64,000 bases of DNA from Halobellus clavatus (lineage in GTDB: Archaea > Halobacteriota > Halobacteria > Halobacteriales > Haloferacaceae), in the NCBI RefSeq assembly GCF_900107195.1, contig NZ_FNPB01000003.1, forward strand, positions 62,001 through 126,000, read 5' to 3'. Shown here in pieces: positions 27,694 to 36,685 of this stretch (position 1 is its first letter; every line of letters begins with the position of its first letter). The notes under the pieces are model-generated. The model was not told where the DNA came from and did not search any database. It saw only the letters and a list, made by a program, of their open reading frames with translations. The translations under genes and the position numbers were made by a program.

Positions 27694-29328
27694 ATGCTGC
27701 CGTCGCTGCCCTCTCCGGTGTTGTTCGCGCTGTACGTCCTTGCGTTCGCCAGCGCTGCCGTCGTCTCATTCGGGATGCTTCCGCGGGCGCGGCGCATCGA
27801 ACACGAGGACACGCGACGTGGACTCTCGTGGCTCTTGCTCACGAGCGGCGGGTGGGCGGCAGCCCACGTGGGCTATCTGACGCTGCCGACGCCGACGCTC
27901 CAGTACGTCCTCTACGAGGTGGGCCTCATCATCGGCCTGGCTTCGGTGGGGCCGTGGCTGTACTTCTGCTCGGCGTACACCGGTCGAACCTTCCACCGGA
28001 ACACGACGATACAGCGCTCCTTCGCGGCGGTGTTCCTCCTGCTCGTGGCGATAAAGGTGACCAACCCGCTGCACCAGTGGTACTTCGTCGCGGAACCGGC
28101 GCTGGTGCCGTTCAGGTACCTCCAGGTCACACACCGCCCGCTCCACTGGATCGTGATGGGCCTGTCGTACGCGCTCACCGCCATCGGTTTCTTCATGCTG
28201 TTCGAGCTGTTCGTCCGCGTCAACTCGAACGCCGAACCGCTGTTCGTGCTCCTGGGGCTGACCGGACTCCCAGTGATCTTCGACGTCGCCGGCGCGGTGT
28301 ATCCGAACGTCTTGGACCTGACGTACTCCTCCATCGGCGTGGCCGCGTTTGCGCTCGGCGTCTTCGTGCTGTACTTCGACCGCTTCCAGTTCGTCCGGGT
28401 CGCGGGCGACGGCGACAACCCGGTCGTCGTCGTCGACGAATCGGGGCGGATCCGTGACTTCAACGCCCGCGCCGAGGCGCTCTTCGACGACCTCTCGGGG
28501 TCGATCAACGAGGCCGTCTCGGAGGTTGCGCCCGAACTCGTCCGGGCGCTGGATGCTCCCGACCCCGTCTTCGAGACTGACGTCTCGGGGACGACCCGGT
28601 ACTACAACGTCTCGGACACGCCGTTCACGACCGGCGGGGCCCAGACCGGGCAGTCGATCGTGCTCACTGACGTCACCGACCGCGAGCAGTACCGTCGCGA
28701 ACTCGAAGAGAAGAACGAGAAACTCGAGGAGTTCGCGAGCATCGTCAGCCACGACCTCCGCAACCCCCTCCAGGTGGCGAAGGGGCGCACCGAACTCGCG
28801 ATCGCGGAGGAGGACGTCGAGCACCTCACGCCAGTCAAGCGCGCACACGAGCGGATGGAACAGTTGATCGACGAGATTCTGACGCTCGCCAGGGAGGGCG
28901 TCTCGATCGACGACGTCGAGCGCGTCGACCTGCCCGTGATCGCCGAGCGCTCGTGGTCGATGGTCCCCGCGACCGATCCCGAACTCGAACTTGAGGGGGA
29001 GTTCGACGCCGACCTCTCCGCGGACCCCGAACGACTCCAGCAGTTGTTCGAGAACCTGTTTCGGAACGCGGTCGAACACGGCGGCTCGGACGTGACAATC
29101 ACCGTGGGGGCGCTTCCCGACGGCTTCTACGTCGAAGACGACGGTGACGGCTTCCCCGAAGGGGCCGCCTCCGAGGTGTTCGACGCCGGCTTCACGACCG
29201 CCGCGGACGGCACCGGCTTCGGCCTCGCGATCGTTTCGGAGATCGTCGAGGCCCACGACTGGTCGATCGAGGCGACTGAGGGAACGAACGGCGGCGCACG
29301 CTTCGAGATTCACACCGACACCGACTGA
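27694..29328 (+). CDS. Histidine kinase with N-terminal 7TM sensor domain
   Basis: The 544-residue protein has seven hydrophobic helices in residues 1-225 (7TMR-HK N-terminal domain), then a PAS-like domain (VVVVDESGRIRDFNARAEALF). It continues with HisKA and the phospho-acceptor in SIVSHDLRNPLQVAKG, and a HATPase domain (ENLFRNAVEHGGSD, YVEDDGDGFPE, GTGFGLAIV). It senses a ligand or membrane state and autophosphorylates; no cognate receiver is adjacent. I place the start at 27694 (MLPSLPSPVLF); 45 upstream codons are open but not membrane-like. The HATPase segment closely resembles that of the kinase at 30642. Confidence 0.88.
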   Translation: MLPSLPSPVLFALYVLAFASAAVVSFGMLPRARRIEHEDTRRGLSWLLLTSGGWAAAHVGYLTLPTPTLQYVLYEVGLIIGLASVGPWLYFCSAYTGRTFHRNTTIQRSFAAVFLLLVAIKVTNPLHQWYFVAEPALVPFRYLQVTHRPLHWIVMGLSYALTAIGFFMLFELFVRVNSNAEPLFVLLGLTGLPVIFDVAGAVYPNVLDLTYSSIGVAAFALGVFVLYFDRFQFVRVAGDGDNPVVVVDESGRIRDFNARAEALFDDLSGSINEAVSEVAPELVRALDAPDPVFETDVSGTTRYYNVSDTPFTTGGAQTGQSIVLTDVTDREQYRRELEEKNEKLEEFASIVSHDLRNPLQVAKGRTELAIAEEDVEHLTPVKRAHERMEQLIDEILTLAREGVSIDDVERVDLPVIAERSWSMVPATDPELELEGEFDADLSADPERLQQLFENLFRNAVEHGGSDVTITVGALPDGFYVEDDGDGFPEGAASEVFDAGFTTAADGTGFGLAIVSEIVEAHDWSIEATEGTNGGARFEIHTDTD

Positions 29329-29411
29329 GCGGATGTCGCCCCGCGGTCAGTCCTGCCGCACCGCACGCACCGACCGATAGTGTATAGGGAATCCCGAGCA
29401 ACAGTGGGGGT

Positions 29412-29741
29412 ATGGCCGAACTCGATCTGTACGAACAGGCACGAGCATCGCTCGACCCCGCCGACGGCGAGGTCGACACGACTGAACTGGTCGTCACCGA
29501 CGACGTCCTCGTGAAGGGCTTCGCCCTCGCTCCCGGCGCGGAGTTAGACCCCCACGAACACGCCGACAGCACCAACGTCTTCCACGTCCTCGAGGGGTCC
29601 GTCGTGGTCGTTCGCGACGGCGAGGAAGCGGTCGTCGAGGCACCGGGCGTCGTCAGGCACGACCGCGGCGCGGTGCACGGCGCGCGCAACGAGTCCGATT
29701 CGGTCGCCATCTTCACCGCCAGCCTCTGTCCGCTTCCGTAA
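29412..29741 (+). CDS. Cupin-domain protein
   Basis: The 109-residue single-cupin protein has motif 1 around LDPHEHADSTNVFHVLEGSVVV (His pair and Glu for metal binding) and motif 2 in GVVRHDRGAVHGARNES. Small cupins can be enzymes or ligand sensors; the substrate is unknown. It lies between a histidine kinase and the HTR-like gene, all on the plus strand, with 48 bases to the latter. Confidence 0.85.
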   Translation: MAELDLYEQARASLDPADGEVDTTELVVTDDVLVKGFALAPGAELDPHEHADSTNVFHVLEGSVVVVRDGEEAVVEAPGVVRHDRGAVHGARNESDSVAIFTASLCPLP

Positions 29742-29789
29742 CCCGGGGGTCCCGAAACCGTTAACGCCGGCCGCCGAGAGGAACTCGAT

Positions 29790-30626
29790 ATGGATCGCAT
29801 CCCGTTCGGGGTGTCGCGCTTCGATCGCATCATCGACGGTGGAGCACCGCCCGGAACGGTGGTGCTTCTCGTCGGCGAACCCGGCGCCGGCGCACGAGAG
29901 TTTATGTACACCAGCGCGGTGATGAACGCGCTCGCGCACACCGACGCGGATCTGTTCGATCTCCACTACGGGTCCCTCCACGAGGACGCGGCGCTCCCAC
30001 CGGAGATCCACTATCTCTCGTTCACCGACGACGCGTCGAACGTTCGCCGGGAGATGTCGTACGTCTTCGACGACGAACTCGTCGACGCGGCGGTCGACGA
30101 CATCGCCGTCCGCGACTTCTCGCCGGAGTACTTCCAGCTCAGCCCGGTCCCTCGTGAGTGGTACCTCGGGGAGACGACGACCCTTCAGGACCTCGGCGGC
30201 CAGGAAGACCGCGCGGACGTGCTCACCGCGCTCGGGCAGTATCTCAACGAACACGCCGCGGAGAACCTCGTCGTCATCGACTCGATCACCGACCTCGTCG
30301 CCGCCATCTCCGACGAGATGGCGTGGAACGACATCGCCACGGTGATCCGCGGTCTCGGCAAGGCGGCGCACCGATGGAACGGACTCATCCTCGCGTCCGC
30401 GAGCCGGGAGACGCTGGAGCGGACCGAACTGGGACATCTGATGGACGCGGCCGACGGGACCCTCCAGTTCGAGTGGGAGTCGGGTGGCTCGAAGCGCGCC
30501 CGGACGATGGTCGTCCAGGAGTTCCGGGGCGTTCTCTCGCAACTCGAGCGTGAGAACATCGTTCGGTTCGAGACAGAGATACACGAGGGCGGCTTCGACG
30601 TGAGCGACGTCCGGAAGATTCGCTGA
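29790..30626 (+). CDS. HTR-like RecA-fold protein with degenerate Walker A
   Basis: The 278-residue KaiC/RecA-like protein has the usual start (IPFGVSRFDRIIDGGAPPGTVVLLVGEP). The P-loop reads GEPGAGAREF, so the Lys and Ser/Thr that contact phosphates are missing. Later strands (NLVVIDSITDLVAAI, then NGLILASASRETL) keep the RecA fold. Haloarchaeal genomes often carry such HTR-like proteins next to sensor kinases. It probably binds nucleotide weakly, if at all, and acts as a signalling adapter. It is convergent with the kinase at 30642, 16 bases apart. Confidence 0.8.
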   Translation: MDRIPFGVSRFDRIIDGGAPPGTVVLLVGEPGAGAREFMYTSAVMNALAHTDADLFDLHYGSLHEDAALPPEIHYLSFTDDASNVRREMSYVFDDELVDAAVDDIAVRDFSPEYFQLSPVPREWYLGETTTLQDLGGQEDRADVLTALGQYLNEHAAENLVVIDSITDLVAAISDEMAWNDIATVIRGLGKAAHRWNGLILASASRETLERTELGHLMDAADGTLQFEWESGGSKRARTMVVQEFRGVLSQLERENIVRFETEIHEGGFDVSDVRKIR

Positions 30627-30641
30627 CTGCCCGCTCGCGGA

Positions 30642-32942
30642 TTACGCCTCGTCGACGCCGCGGATCTCGAAGCGCGCGCCGCCGTCCGTTCCCTCTGTCG
30701 CCTCGATCGACCAGCCATAGGTCTCGACGCTCTGGAGGGCGATCGCCAGACCGAATCCCGTCCCTCCCGGTCGCGTCGAGAACCCGTACTCGAAGATGTC
30801 GGAGCGTTCGTCCGCCGGAATGCCGTCGCCGTCGTCTTCGACGTAGAAGCCGTCGGGGAGTGCGCCCACGGTGACTGTCACGTCCGAGCCACCGTGTTCG
30901 ACCGCGTTCCGGAACAGGTTCTCGAACAGTTGCCGGAGTTTGGTCCCGTCGGCCCTGACGCGCTGGTCTGTCTCGACGACGATGGACGCGTCTTCGGTAT
31001 CGACGTTCTGCCAGCAGACCTCGGCGAACGAGTCGAGCGACACCGTCTCAGGGTCGATGTCGGTGTCCTGGTCGCGGGCGAGCGTCAGGAGGTCTTCGAC
31101 GAGTGACTTCATCCGGGTGTGCGCGCTCTCGACGTGTGCGAGTTGCTCGCTGTCGCACTCTTCCATCGCGAGTTCGAGACGGCCCTCGGCGACGTTCAGC
31201 GGATTCCGGAGATCGTGACTGACGACGCTCGCGAACTCTTCGAGTCGGGCGTTCTGCTGCGTCAGTTCGCGCTCGCGCTCCTGGAGCCGTTCGGTTCGCT
31301 CGACCTGTTCGAGCGCGCGCACCACGTTGATGCTCAGGATTTCGCCGAGGACGATATCGCTCTGGTCGAAGGCCTCGGGCTCCGTCGCGCCGGCGATGAG
31401 GATCCCGTACTCGTCGAGCGGGAAGTAGACCTCACTCCGAATCGGCGTCTCGGGGTTGTAGTGATCACCGTCGGCGTGGACGTCGTCGACCGTCTCGGGA
31501 TCGCCCTGCTGGAACACCCGCCACGCGATGCTGTTCCCCCCGGTGAACACCGGCAGTTCGTCGAACAACTGGTCGACCCGATCGGTCGCCGCGGCGGGCA
31601 CCAGTCCCTCGTCCGGCTCGTAGAGGTGAATCGCGTTGGATTCCAGCTCCAGGATCGACTGGGCAGCATCGACACCGATCCGAGCCACTTCCTCGCGGGA
31701 ATCCGCCGTCATCAGATCTCTCGCCGTTTGATTCAACGCTTCCAGGCGCTGTTCTCTGGCCCGCCGCTCGCTGACGTCGTGATACACCCAGAGATGTCCC
31801 CGTCCGTCGGGCAGTTCGATCGACCGATAGCTCCGGGCCAGCGCCCCGCCGTCCTCGAAGACGACTTCGTCGTTCCACACCGGCTCTCCCGACTCGACGA
31901 TCTCGTCGATCCGCTCGACGAAGCCCTCGGGGTCGCCCATCTGGTCGCTGACCTCGCGGGCCAACTGTCGACAGTCGGTGCCGATCAGGTCCGCTGAAGA
32001 TCCTGAGAGATCGAACAGGTCGAACAGACGATCGTTCGCCGTGAGCACGTTCCGGCTCGCATCCTCGACGAGCACGCCGACCGGGAGCGTCTCGAAGAGC
32101 GTCGACAGGAGGGCGTTCGTCCGCTCCAGTTCCCGCCGTTGTCTGCGCTCTTCGGTCACGTCCTCGAACTGCGAGAAGATGGTGATCACGTCGCTGTCCT
32201 CGTCGGTGACGACCCGGTTGTGCCACGAACAGAGGCGGCGCTCGCCGTTCTTGCGGACGACCTCGTTCACGCTCTGGTAGCCGCCCCGGTTGTCGAGGAG
32301 TTGCCGCTCGATCTCCGCGACGTGTCGGTGTTCGTCCTCGGGCACGATCGGCGACCACGTCCCGCCGATGAGTTCCTCGGGATCGTACCCGGTGATCTCG
32401 GCGGCGGCTTCGTTGACGTTCACGATCGTGAACTCCTCGTTGTACTCGATCGTCCCCAGCGGTGACTGATCGATGAACCGCGAGAGCCGCTTCTGGCTCT
32501 CGGCTAACGCCTCGCGGGAGCGCTTCTGTTCGACGGCGTTTTCGATCCGGTTCGTCAACACGGTGTACTGGTCCGTCCCCACTCCCTTCTGGAGGTAGTC
32601 GGTGACCCCGGCGGAGATGGCCTTGCTCGCGATCTCCTCTGATCCCTTTCCGGTGAAGAGGATAAACGGCACGTCATCGTCGAACTCACGGACGCGTTCG
32701 AGCAGTTCGAGTCCGGTCAACTCCGGCATCTCATAATCGGAGACGATGCACTCGATCGACTCACCGCGGATGCGTTCGAGGGCGTTCTCGGGGTTCGTCG
32801 ACGTGTAGACGGAGAAGGACTCGTTGTGCTTCGTCAGAAACGACGCCGTGAGATCGACGAAGTCGGGATCGTCGTCGACGTGGAGTACCCGGATTTCGTC
32901 GGGGGGGCTATCGATCGGATACTCCGGTTGGGTCCCGGCCAT
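30642..32942 (-). CDS. Receiver-PAS-PAS-GAF hybrid histidine kinase
   Basis: The 766-residue protein starts with a receiver domain (VLHVDDDPDFVDL; phospho-acceptor Asp in IVSDYEMPELTG). Two PAS domains follow, at about 145-260 (TIVNVNEAAAEITGYDPEEL) and 270-390, then a GAF-like domain at about 400-540, HisKA with VVSHDLRNPLNVAEG, and a HATPase domain (ENLFRNAVEHGGSD, GTGFGLAIA). This is the inverted hybrid layout common in haloarchaea, with an input receiver. I chose the start at 32942 (MAGTQPEYP) because an AT-rich box, taaaataag on the plus strand at about 32974-32982, lies upstream. It is probably a cytosolic sensor. Confidence 0.9.
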   Translation of the reverse strand: MAGTQPEYPIDSPPDEIRVLHVDDDPDFVDLTASFLTKHNESFSVYTSTNPENALERIRGESIECIVSDYEMPELTGLELLERVREFDDDVPFILFTGKGSEEIASKAISAGVTDYLQKGVGTDQYTVLTNRIENAVEQKRSREALAESQKRLSRFIDQSPLGTIEYNEEFTIVNVNEAAAEITGYDPEELIGGTWSPIVPEDEHRHVAEIERQLLDNRGGYQSVNEVVRKNGERRLCSWHNRVVTDEDSDVITIFSQFEDVTEERRQRRELERTNALLSTLFETLPVGVLVEDASRNVLTANDRLFDLFDLSGSSADLIGTDCRQLAREVSDQMGDPEGFVERIDEIVESGEPVWNDEVVFEDGGALARSYRSIELPDGRGHLWVYHDVSERRAREQRLEALNQTARDLMTADSREEVARIGVDAAQSILELESNAIHLYEPDEGLVPAAATDRVDQLFDELPVFTGGNSIAWRVFQQGDPETVDDVHADGDHYNPETPIRSEVYFPLDEYGILIAGATEPEAFDQSDIVLGEILSINVVRALEQVERTERLQERERELTQQNARLEEFASVVSHDLRNPLNVAEGRLELAMEECDSEQLAHVESAHTRMKSLVEDLLTLARDQDTDIDPETVSLDSFAEVCWQNVDTEDASIVVETDQRVRADGTKLRQLFENLFRNAVEHGGSDVTVTVGALPDGFYVEDDGDGIPADERSDIFEYGFSTRPGGTGFGLAIALQSVETYGWSIEATEGTDGGARFEIRGVDEA

Positions 32943-33067
32943 TTGATTACTTCTTGGTTCCGAGACACGTAGTAAAATAAGTTTGCAACCGTCGAACACG
33001 GCTGTCGGCAGCGCTCGGCTCGGTTTGTCGGCGCTACCTCTATGCCTGTCGGCGTTCGAGTCGATGT

Positions 33068-33844
33068 ATGCTCAGCGGACTCGCTCGGCTCGGTCTCGAA
33101 GTGAAGGACCTCGCGGCGTCGCGTTCGTTTTACGAGGACCGGCTGGGACTCGTCCCCACGCACGTCGACGACGAATCGCAGGTCCACTACGACATCGGAC
33201 CGACGGACAACGAGCGGTCGACGAACAGCGCGGGGAGCGACCGAGGGACCGCGCTCGTCCTGCGTCGGCCGACCAGTCGACCCCGCGGCGGCGTGCACAC
33301 CCACTACGCGTTCGCCACGTCGCGAGCGGCCTACCCGCGGTGGCAATCGCGCCTCGCAGCTCTCGACCCCGTGGCGTTCTCGTTCGGGTCCAGCGAGTCG
33401 TTGTACGTGTACGATCCGGCGGGCAACTGCGTCGAGATCGGCGGTTTCCTCGACGACCACGCCGCCGACGAGTCGGCGGCGAACGGGCAATCGCCGGACG
33501 CCCCGCCGCTGTCGGGAATCTTCGAGGTCGTACTCGAGGTGACCGACCTCGAGCGCGCGGAAGATCGATACCGCCGGCTCGGGTTCGAGGTGGTCGATCG
33601 CGGAGAGGACCGTCGGCGGGTCCGGCTCTCTGGCCCGGTCGATCTGGAACTGTGGGAACCGCAACTGGGGATCGCCGACGGCCGGGGCGGGCTTCACGTC
33701 GATCTCGCGTTCCGAACGGCCGACGCCGACGCCGTCGTCGAAGCCGGCGGGCCGTGGGCCGCCGGGCCGATGGCCGTCGAGGGCGGACGCCGCGTCGTCG
33801 ACGACGACGGTCACGTGCTGACGTTCCTCGACGAGCGATCCTGA
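33068..33844 (+). CDS. Tandem VOC-fold (glyoxalase/dioxygenase superfamily) protein
   Basis: The 258-residue protein has two beta-alpha-beta-beta-beta VOC modules. The first is at about residues 5-135 (LGLEVKDLAASRSFYEDRLGL, later YVYDPAGNCVEIGGF) and the second at 150-255 (FEVVLEVTDLERAEDRYRRLGFEVVDR, later HVDLAFRT). The His/Glu metal ligands are only partly visible in the second half. The fold is shared by glyoxalases, dioxygenases and bleomycin-binding proteins, so the reaction is unassigned. It is transcribed alone and is convergent with the permease gene. Confidence 0.85.
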   Translation: MLSGLARLGLEVKDLAASRSFYEDRLGLVPTHVDDESQVHYDIGPTDNERSTNSAGSDRGTALVLRRPTSRPRGGVHTHYAFATSRAAYPRWQSRLAALDPVAFSFGSSESLYVYDPAGNCVEIGGFLDDHAADESAANGQSPDAPPLSGIFEVVLEVTDLERAEDRYRRLGFEVVDRGEDRRRVRLSGPVDLELWEPQLGIADGRGGLHVDLAFRTADADAVVEAGGPWAAGPMAVEGGRRVVDDDGHVLTFLDERS

Positions 33845-33871
33845 CCGCCTGCGGTCCCGACCGGCGGCGGC

Positions 33872-36049
33872 TCAGAAAGTCAGCCGTTCCAGCAGTCGAC
33901 GCCCGAACGGCGGGCGGTCCGAGTCGCGCGGATAGACCGTAATCGTCGTACAGCCCGGCGACGGGACGACCGGACGATCGTCGAACAGGAGCCCGTGGAG
34001 GCCGCTGTCGGTGCCCCGACGCACGACGAGTTCCGGCGACGTCCGCTGTCCCCCGTCCGGTCTGAACGGCTCCGTCCGGACCGGGACAGCGAGCAGGTCC
34101 GAGAGTTCGGACTGGTACTCGTCGATGGTCCGTTCGTACTTGTCGGTGGGGTTCCGCCCGGGCGGATACCGGAGCGAGACGTCACCCCCGTTCGCCGCGG
34201 CGATGGCTCCGGCGACGTCAACCGCCAACGGCGGATAGGGGCCGCCTCCGCCAGAGAGCGAGACCTGCTGGGGGGCGTCGTAGCCGAGGTTGTCGACGAG
34301 GAGAACGTCGCAGGGGGCGTGTCGCACGATCCAGTCGATCGGATCGCCGATCAGCCGGGATCGGAGCCGGAGCGGTTCGTGCTCGGCCACGATCGAATCG
34401 ACCCCGCGGTCGGCCGCGAAGTTGACCACCGCGTGTTTGGTGTCGTGGCTCACGATCTCGTCGGCCTCGATGTCGACGTCGATCTCCGCGGCGAGCGCTT
34501 CCATCCGGGATTCATACGAGATGTCTGATGAGGACTGGACCGTCACGTCCTCGGTGAGTGGGGCCTGATCCGGGATCTCTTGGAACCGGACGGCGACCAC
34601 TCGGCCGTCGTCCTGACGGACGAGATCGGCCGCGATCTCGACCAGGGACCGCTCGCGCTGCTCGTCGACGTTCTTCGTGAGCGCGACGAGCACCTCGCGG
34701 GGCGTGTCGTTGACGGCCGATTCAGTCTCGGTGATCACGTCGCGGCCGATCCGACGTCGCACGGCGTCGGTCGCGGCCCCTTCGCGGTTGACCCGCGATC
34801 GGACGTACAGGAAGTACCACGCGACGCTTCCGACCGTGATGAGGACGGCACCGAGGAGGGCGACCGTGCCCATCTGCGTCAGCAGCAGCACGCCGGTGAT
34901 GGCACCGAACACCTGCAGCCAGGGATACAGCGGTGAGGTGAACTCCGGTTCGTACTCCGTGCTCCCCTCGCGGAAGGCGACCACGGCCAGGTTGATGAGC
35001 GCGAACACCAGAATCTGAAACGCGCTGGCGAGTTTCGCGATTTCGAGGATCGGGACGAACGCGATGAGGACCAAAAGCACCGCACCGGTGAGCGTGATCG
35101 ACGTCACCGGGGTTCCGAACCGGTCGCTGACCGTCGATAGCGACGGCGGAGCGAGGCGGTCGCGGCTCATCGCGAAGGGGTATCGCGACGAGGAGAGGAT
35201 CCCCGCGTTCGCCGTGGAGATGAGTGCGAGGATGGCCGCCAGGATGACAGCGACGACCCCGGTGTCTCCGAGCGTCGCCTCCGCGGCGACCGCCACCGGA
35301 GTCAACGTCCCGGCGACGCTTCCGGGATCGGTCACTCCCACAAGCACCGCCACGATTGCCACGTACAGGACGGTCGTGAACGCCAGGGATCCGAGGATCC
35401 CCAGCGGGATGTTCCGGCCCGGATCCTCGACTTCCTCGGCGACGCTGGCCACTTTCGTGACGCCCGCGTACGAGACGAACACGAGCCCCGTCGCGGCGAG
35501 CAGTCCGCCGATACCCGCATCGAAGAAGTTGGCGTAGTTCGCCGACTGGACGCCGGGCGCACTCCCGGCAGCGAACCACCCCAGTGCCGCCAGCATCACG
35601 ACGACGATCGCGACCTGGAGCCGGCCGGTCTGCTTCGCCCCGACGACGTTGATCAGGATCAACACCGCAGCGAGTCCCAGCGCGACCGGCTTCAGTGGGA
35701 GATCGAACAGCAAGAGCAGATACGGGACGCCGCCCACGAGCGCGAGCGCGCCCTTGAACGAGAGCGAGAACCACGTACCGACGCCGGCGACGGTCCCGAG
35801 CAGCGGGCCCATCCCTCGCTCGATGTAGATGTAGGTCCCCCCGGCTTCGGGCATCGCGGTCGCCATCTCGGATTTCGAGAGCGCAGCGGGAACGACGAGC
35901 AGCCCGGCGAGGGCGTACGCGACGATCACTGCGGGTCCGGCGATCTCCAGCGCGAGCGCGGGCAGAATGAAGATCCCACTGCCGATCATCGCGCCGATGC
36001 TGATCGCCAGCACCGAGGGGAGCCCGAGGTCTCGCTCCAGTTCCTTCAT
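33872..36049 (-). CDS. APC-family amino acid permease with C-terminal UspA domains
   Basis: The 725-residue protein begins with the APC signature (ISIGAMIGSGIFILPALA) and has about 12 membrane helices up to residue 430. The soluble tail resembles universal stress proteins: VLVALTKNVDEQRERSLVEIAADLV, SIVAEHEPLRLRSRLIGDP, CDVLLVDNLGYD. Such fusions are common in archaea and may gate transport. The start overlaps the stop of the TrkA-N gene by 4 bases (ATGA), so the two are translationally coupled. It is likely controlled by the Lrp regulator at 36686. Confidence 0.9.
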   Translation of the reverse strand: MKELERDLGLPSVLAISIGAMIGSGIFILPALALEIAGPAVIVAYALAGLLVVPAALSKSEMATAMPEAGGTYIYIERGMGPLLGTVAGVGTWFSLSFKGALALVGGVPYLLLLFDLPLKPVALGLAAVLILINVVGAKQTGRLQVAIVVVMLAALGWFAAGSAPGVQSANYANFFDAGIGGLLAATGLVFVSYAGVTKVASVAEEVEDPGRNIPLGILGSLAFTTVLYVAIVAVLVGVTDPGSVAGTLTPVAVAAEATLGDTGVVAVILAAILALISTANAGILSSSRYPFAMSRDRLAPPSLSTVSDRFGTPVTSITLTGAVLLVLIAFVPILEIAKLASAFQILVFALINLAVVAFREGSTEYEPEFTSPLYPWLQVFGAITGVLLLTQMGTVALLGAVLITVGSVAWYFLYVRSRVNREGAATDAVRRRIGRDVITETESAVNDTPREVLVALTKNVDEQRERSLVEIAADLVRQDDGRVVAVRFQEIPDQAPLTEDVTVQSSSDISYESRMEALAAEIDVDIEADEIVSHDTKHAVVNFAADRGVDSIVAEHEPLRLRSRLIGDPIDWIVRHAPCDVLLVDNLGYDAPQQVSLSGGGGPYPPLAVDVAGAIAAANGGDVSLRYPPGRNPTDKYERTIDEYQSELSDLLAVPVRTEPFRPDGGQRTSPELVVRRGTDSGLHGLLFDDRPVVPSPGCTTITVYPRDSDRPPFGRRLLERLTF

Positions 36050-36468
36050 ACGACCTCACCAACCGCCTCGGACAGCATAGTCGTCACACAGAGTGGCTCG
36101 TGTCCCGCGTCGGCGAACGCGCCGCGTCGACTGGGATCGTTGACCAACGCGAGAACGCGTGGGACGTCGAACTGTACGCCGACGAGCTGTGCGATGAGCA
36201 GATTTCGCCGGTCCGATTTCGTCGCGGCGATCACTGTGGATGCGTCCTCGACGCCGGATTCGGCGAGAACGTCCATCGCCGCTGGATCTCCGACGACGCT
36301 CGGGATGTCTTCCGATGGGGACGGTTCGTCCACGATCGCGACCTGCTGGCCTTCCGCACGTAACCGCTCGGCGATTGCGACGCCGATATGGGCGCCACCG
36401 AGGATGTAGTGCGTCGCTGCCGCGCCTTCGGCGGGATCCGGTTCGTTGGATGGGGTCGGGTTTATCAT
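36046..36468 (-). CDS. TrkA-N/RCK-like NAD-binding protein
   Basis: The 140-residue single Rossmann domain has the nucleotide loop YILGGAHIGVAIAERLRAEG (a variant of G-x-G-x-x-G), an acidic strand end VAIVDEPSPS, and further core strands in VGDPAAMDVL and STVIAATKSDRRNLLIAQL. RCK-type domains bind NAD(H) or nucleotides and gate channels or transporters. It precedes the permease with a 4-base overlap, so it is probably the regulatory subunit of that transporter. Confidence 0.88.
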   Translation of the reverse strand: MINPTPSNEPDPAEGAAATHYILGGAHIGVAIAERLRAEGQQVAIVDEPSPSEDIPSVVGDPAAMDVLAESGVEDASTVIAATKSDRRNLLIAQLVGVQFDVPRVLALVNDPSRRGAFADAGHEPLCVTTMLSEAVGEVV

Positions 36469-36540
36469 CGTTGTGTCCTCGTGTCGTCGGCCGCTTGTCT
36501 ACATCCACTATAGATGACGGGAAGCAATAAAACAGTCGGT

Positions 36541-36563
36541 TATTTTGACGACTCGTCAAAATA
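36541..36563. promoter_or_regulatory. Perfect 11-bp palindromic operator between Lrp gene and transporter operon
   Basis: TATTTTGACGA (36541-36551) and its exact complement TCGTCAAAATA (36553-36563) flank a single central base. The palindrome lies 73 bases upstream of the minus-strand operon start (36468) and 123 bases before the Lrp-type gene (36686). It has the two-fold symmetry expected of an Lrp/AsnC dimer site, and the adjacent regulator is the natural candidate to bind it. Confidence 0.75.
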
Positions 36564-36650
36564 GCACCCCTGATTATCATATACCGTCATAGATAATGCA
36601 GAATACGCCGGTCGGTGCGGACTGGCGACCCCGACGGCCGACTGAACAGG

Positions 36651-36660
36651 ACTATATTCT
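36651..36660 (+). promoter_or_regulatory. TATA box of the Lrp-type gene at 36686
   Basis: The sequence actatattct is centred about 30 bases before the ATG at 36686, as in leaderless haloarchaeal promoters. It lies about 90 bases from the palindrome. Confidence 0.6.
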
Positions 36661-36685
36661 TCGAGAGTAGCACGTTCTATCATCA

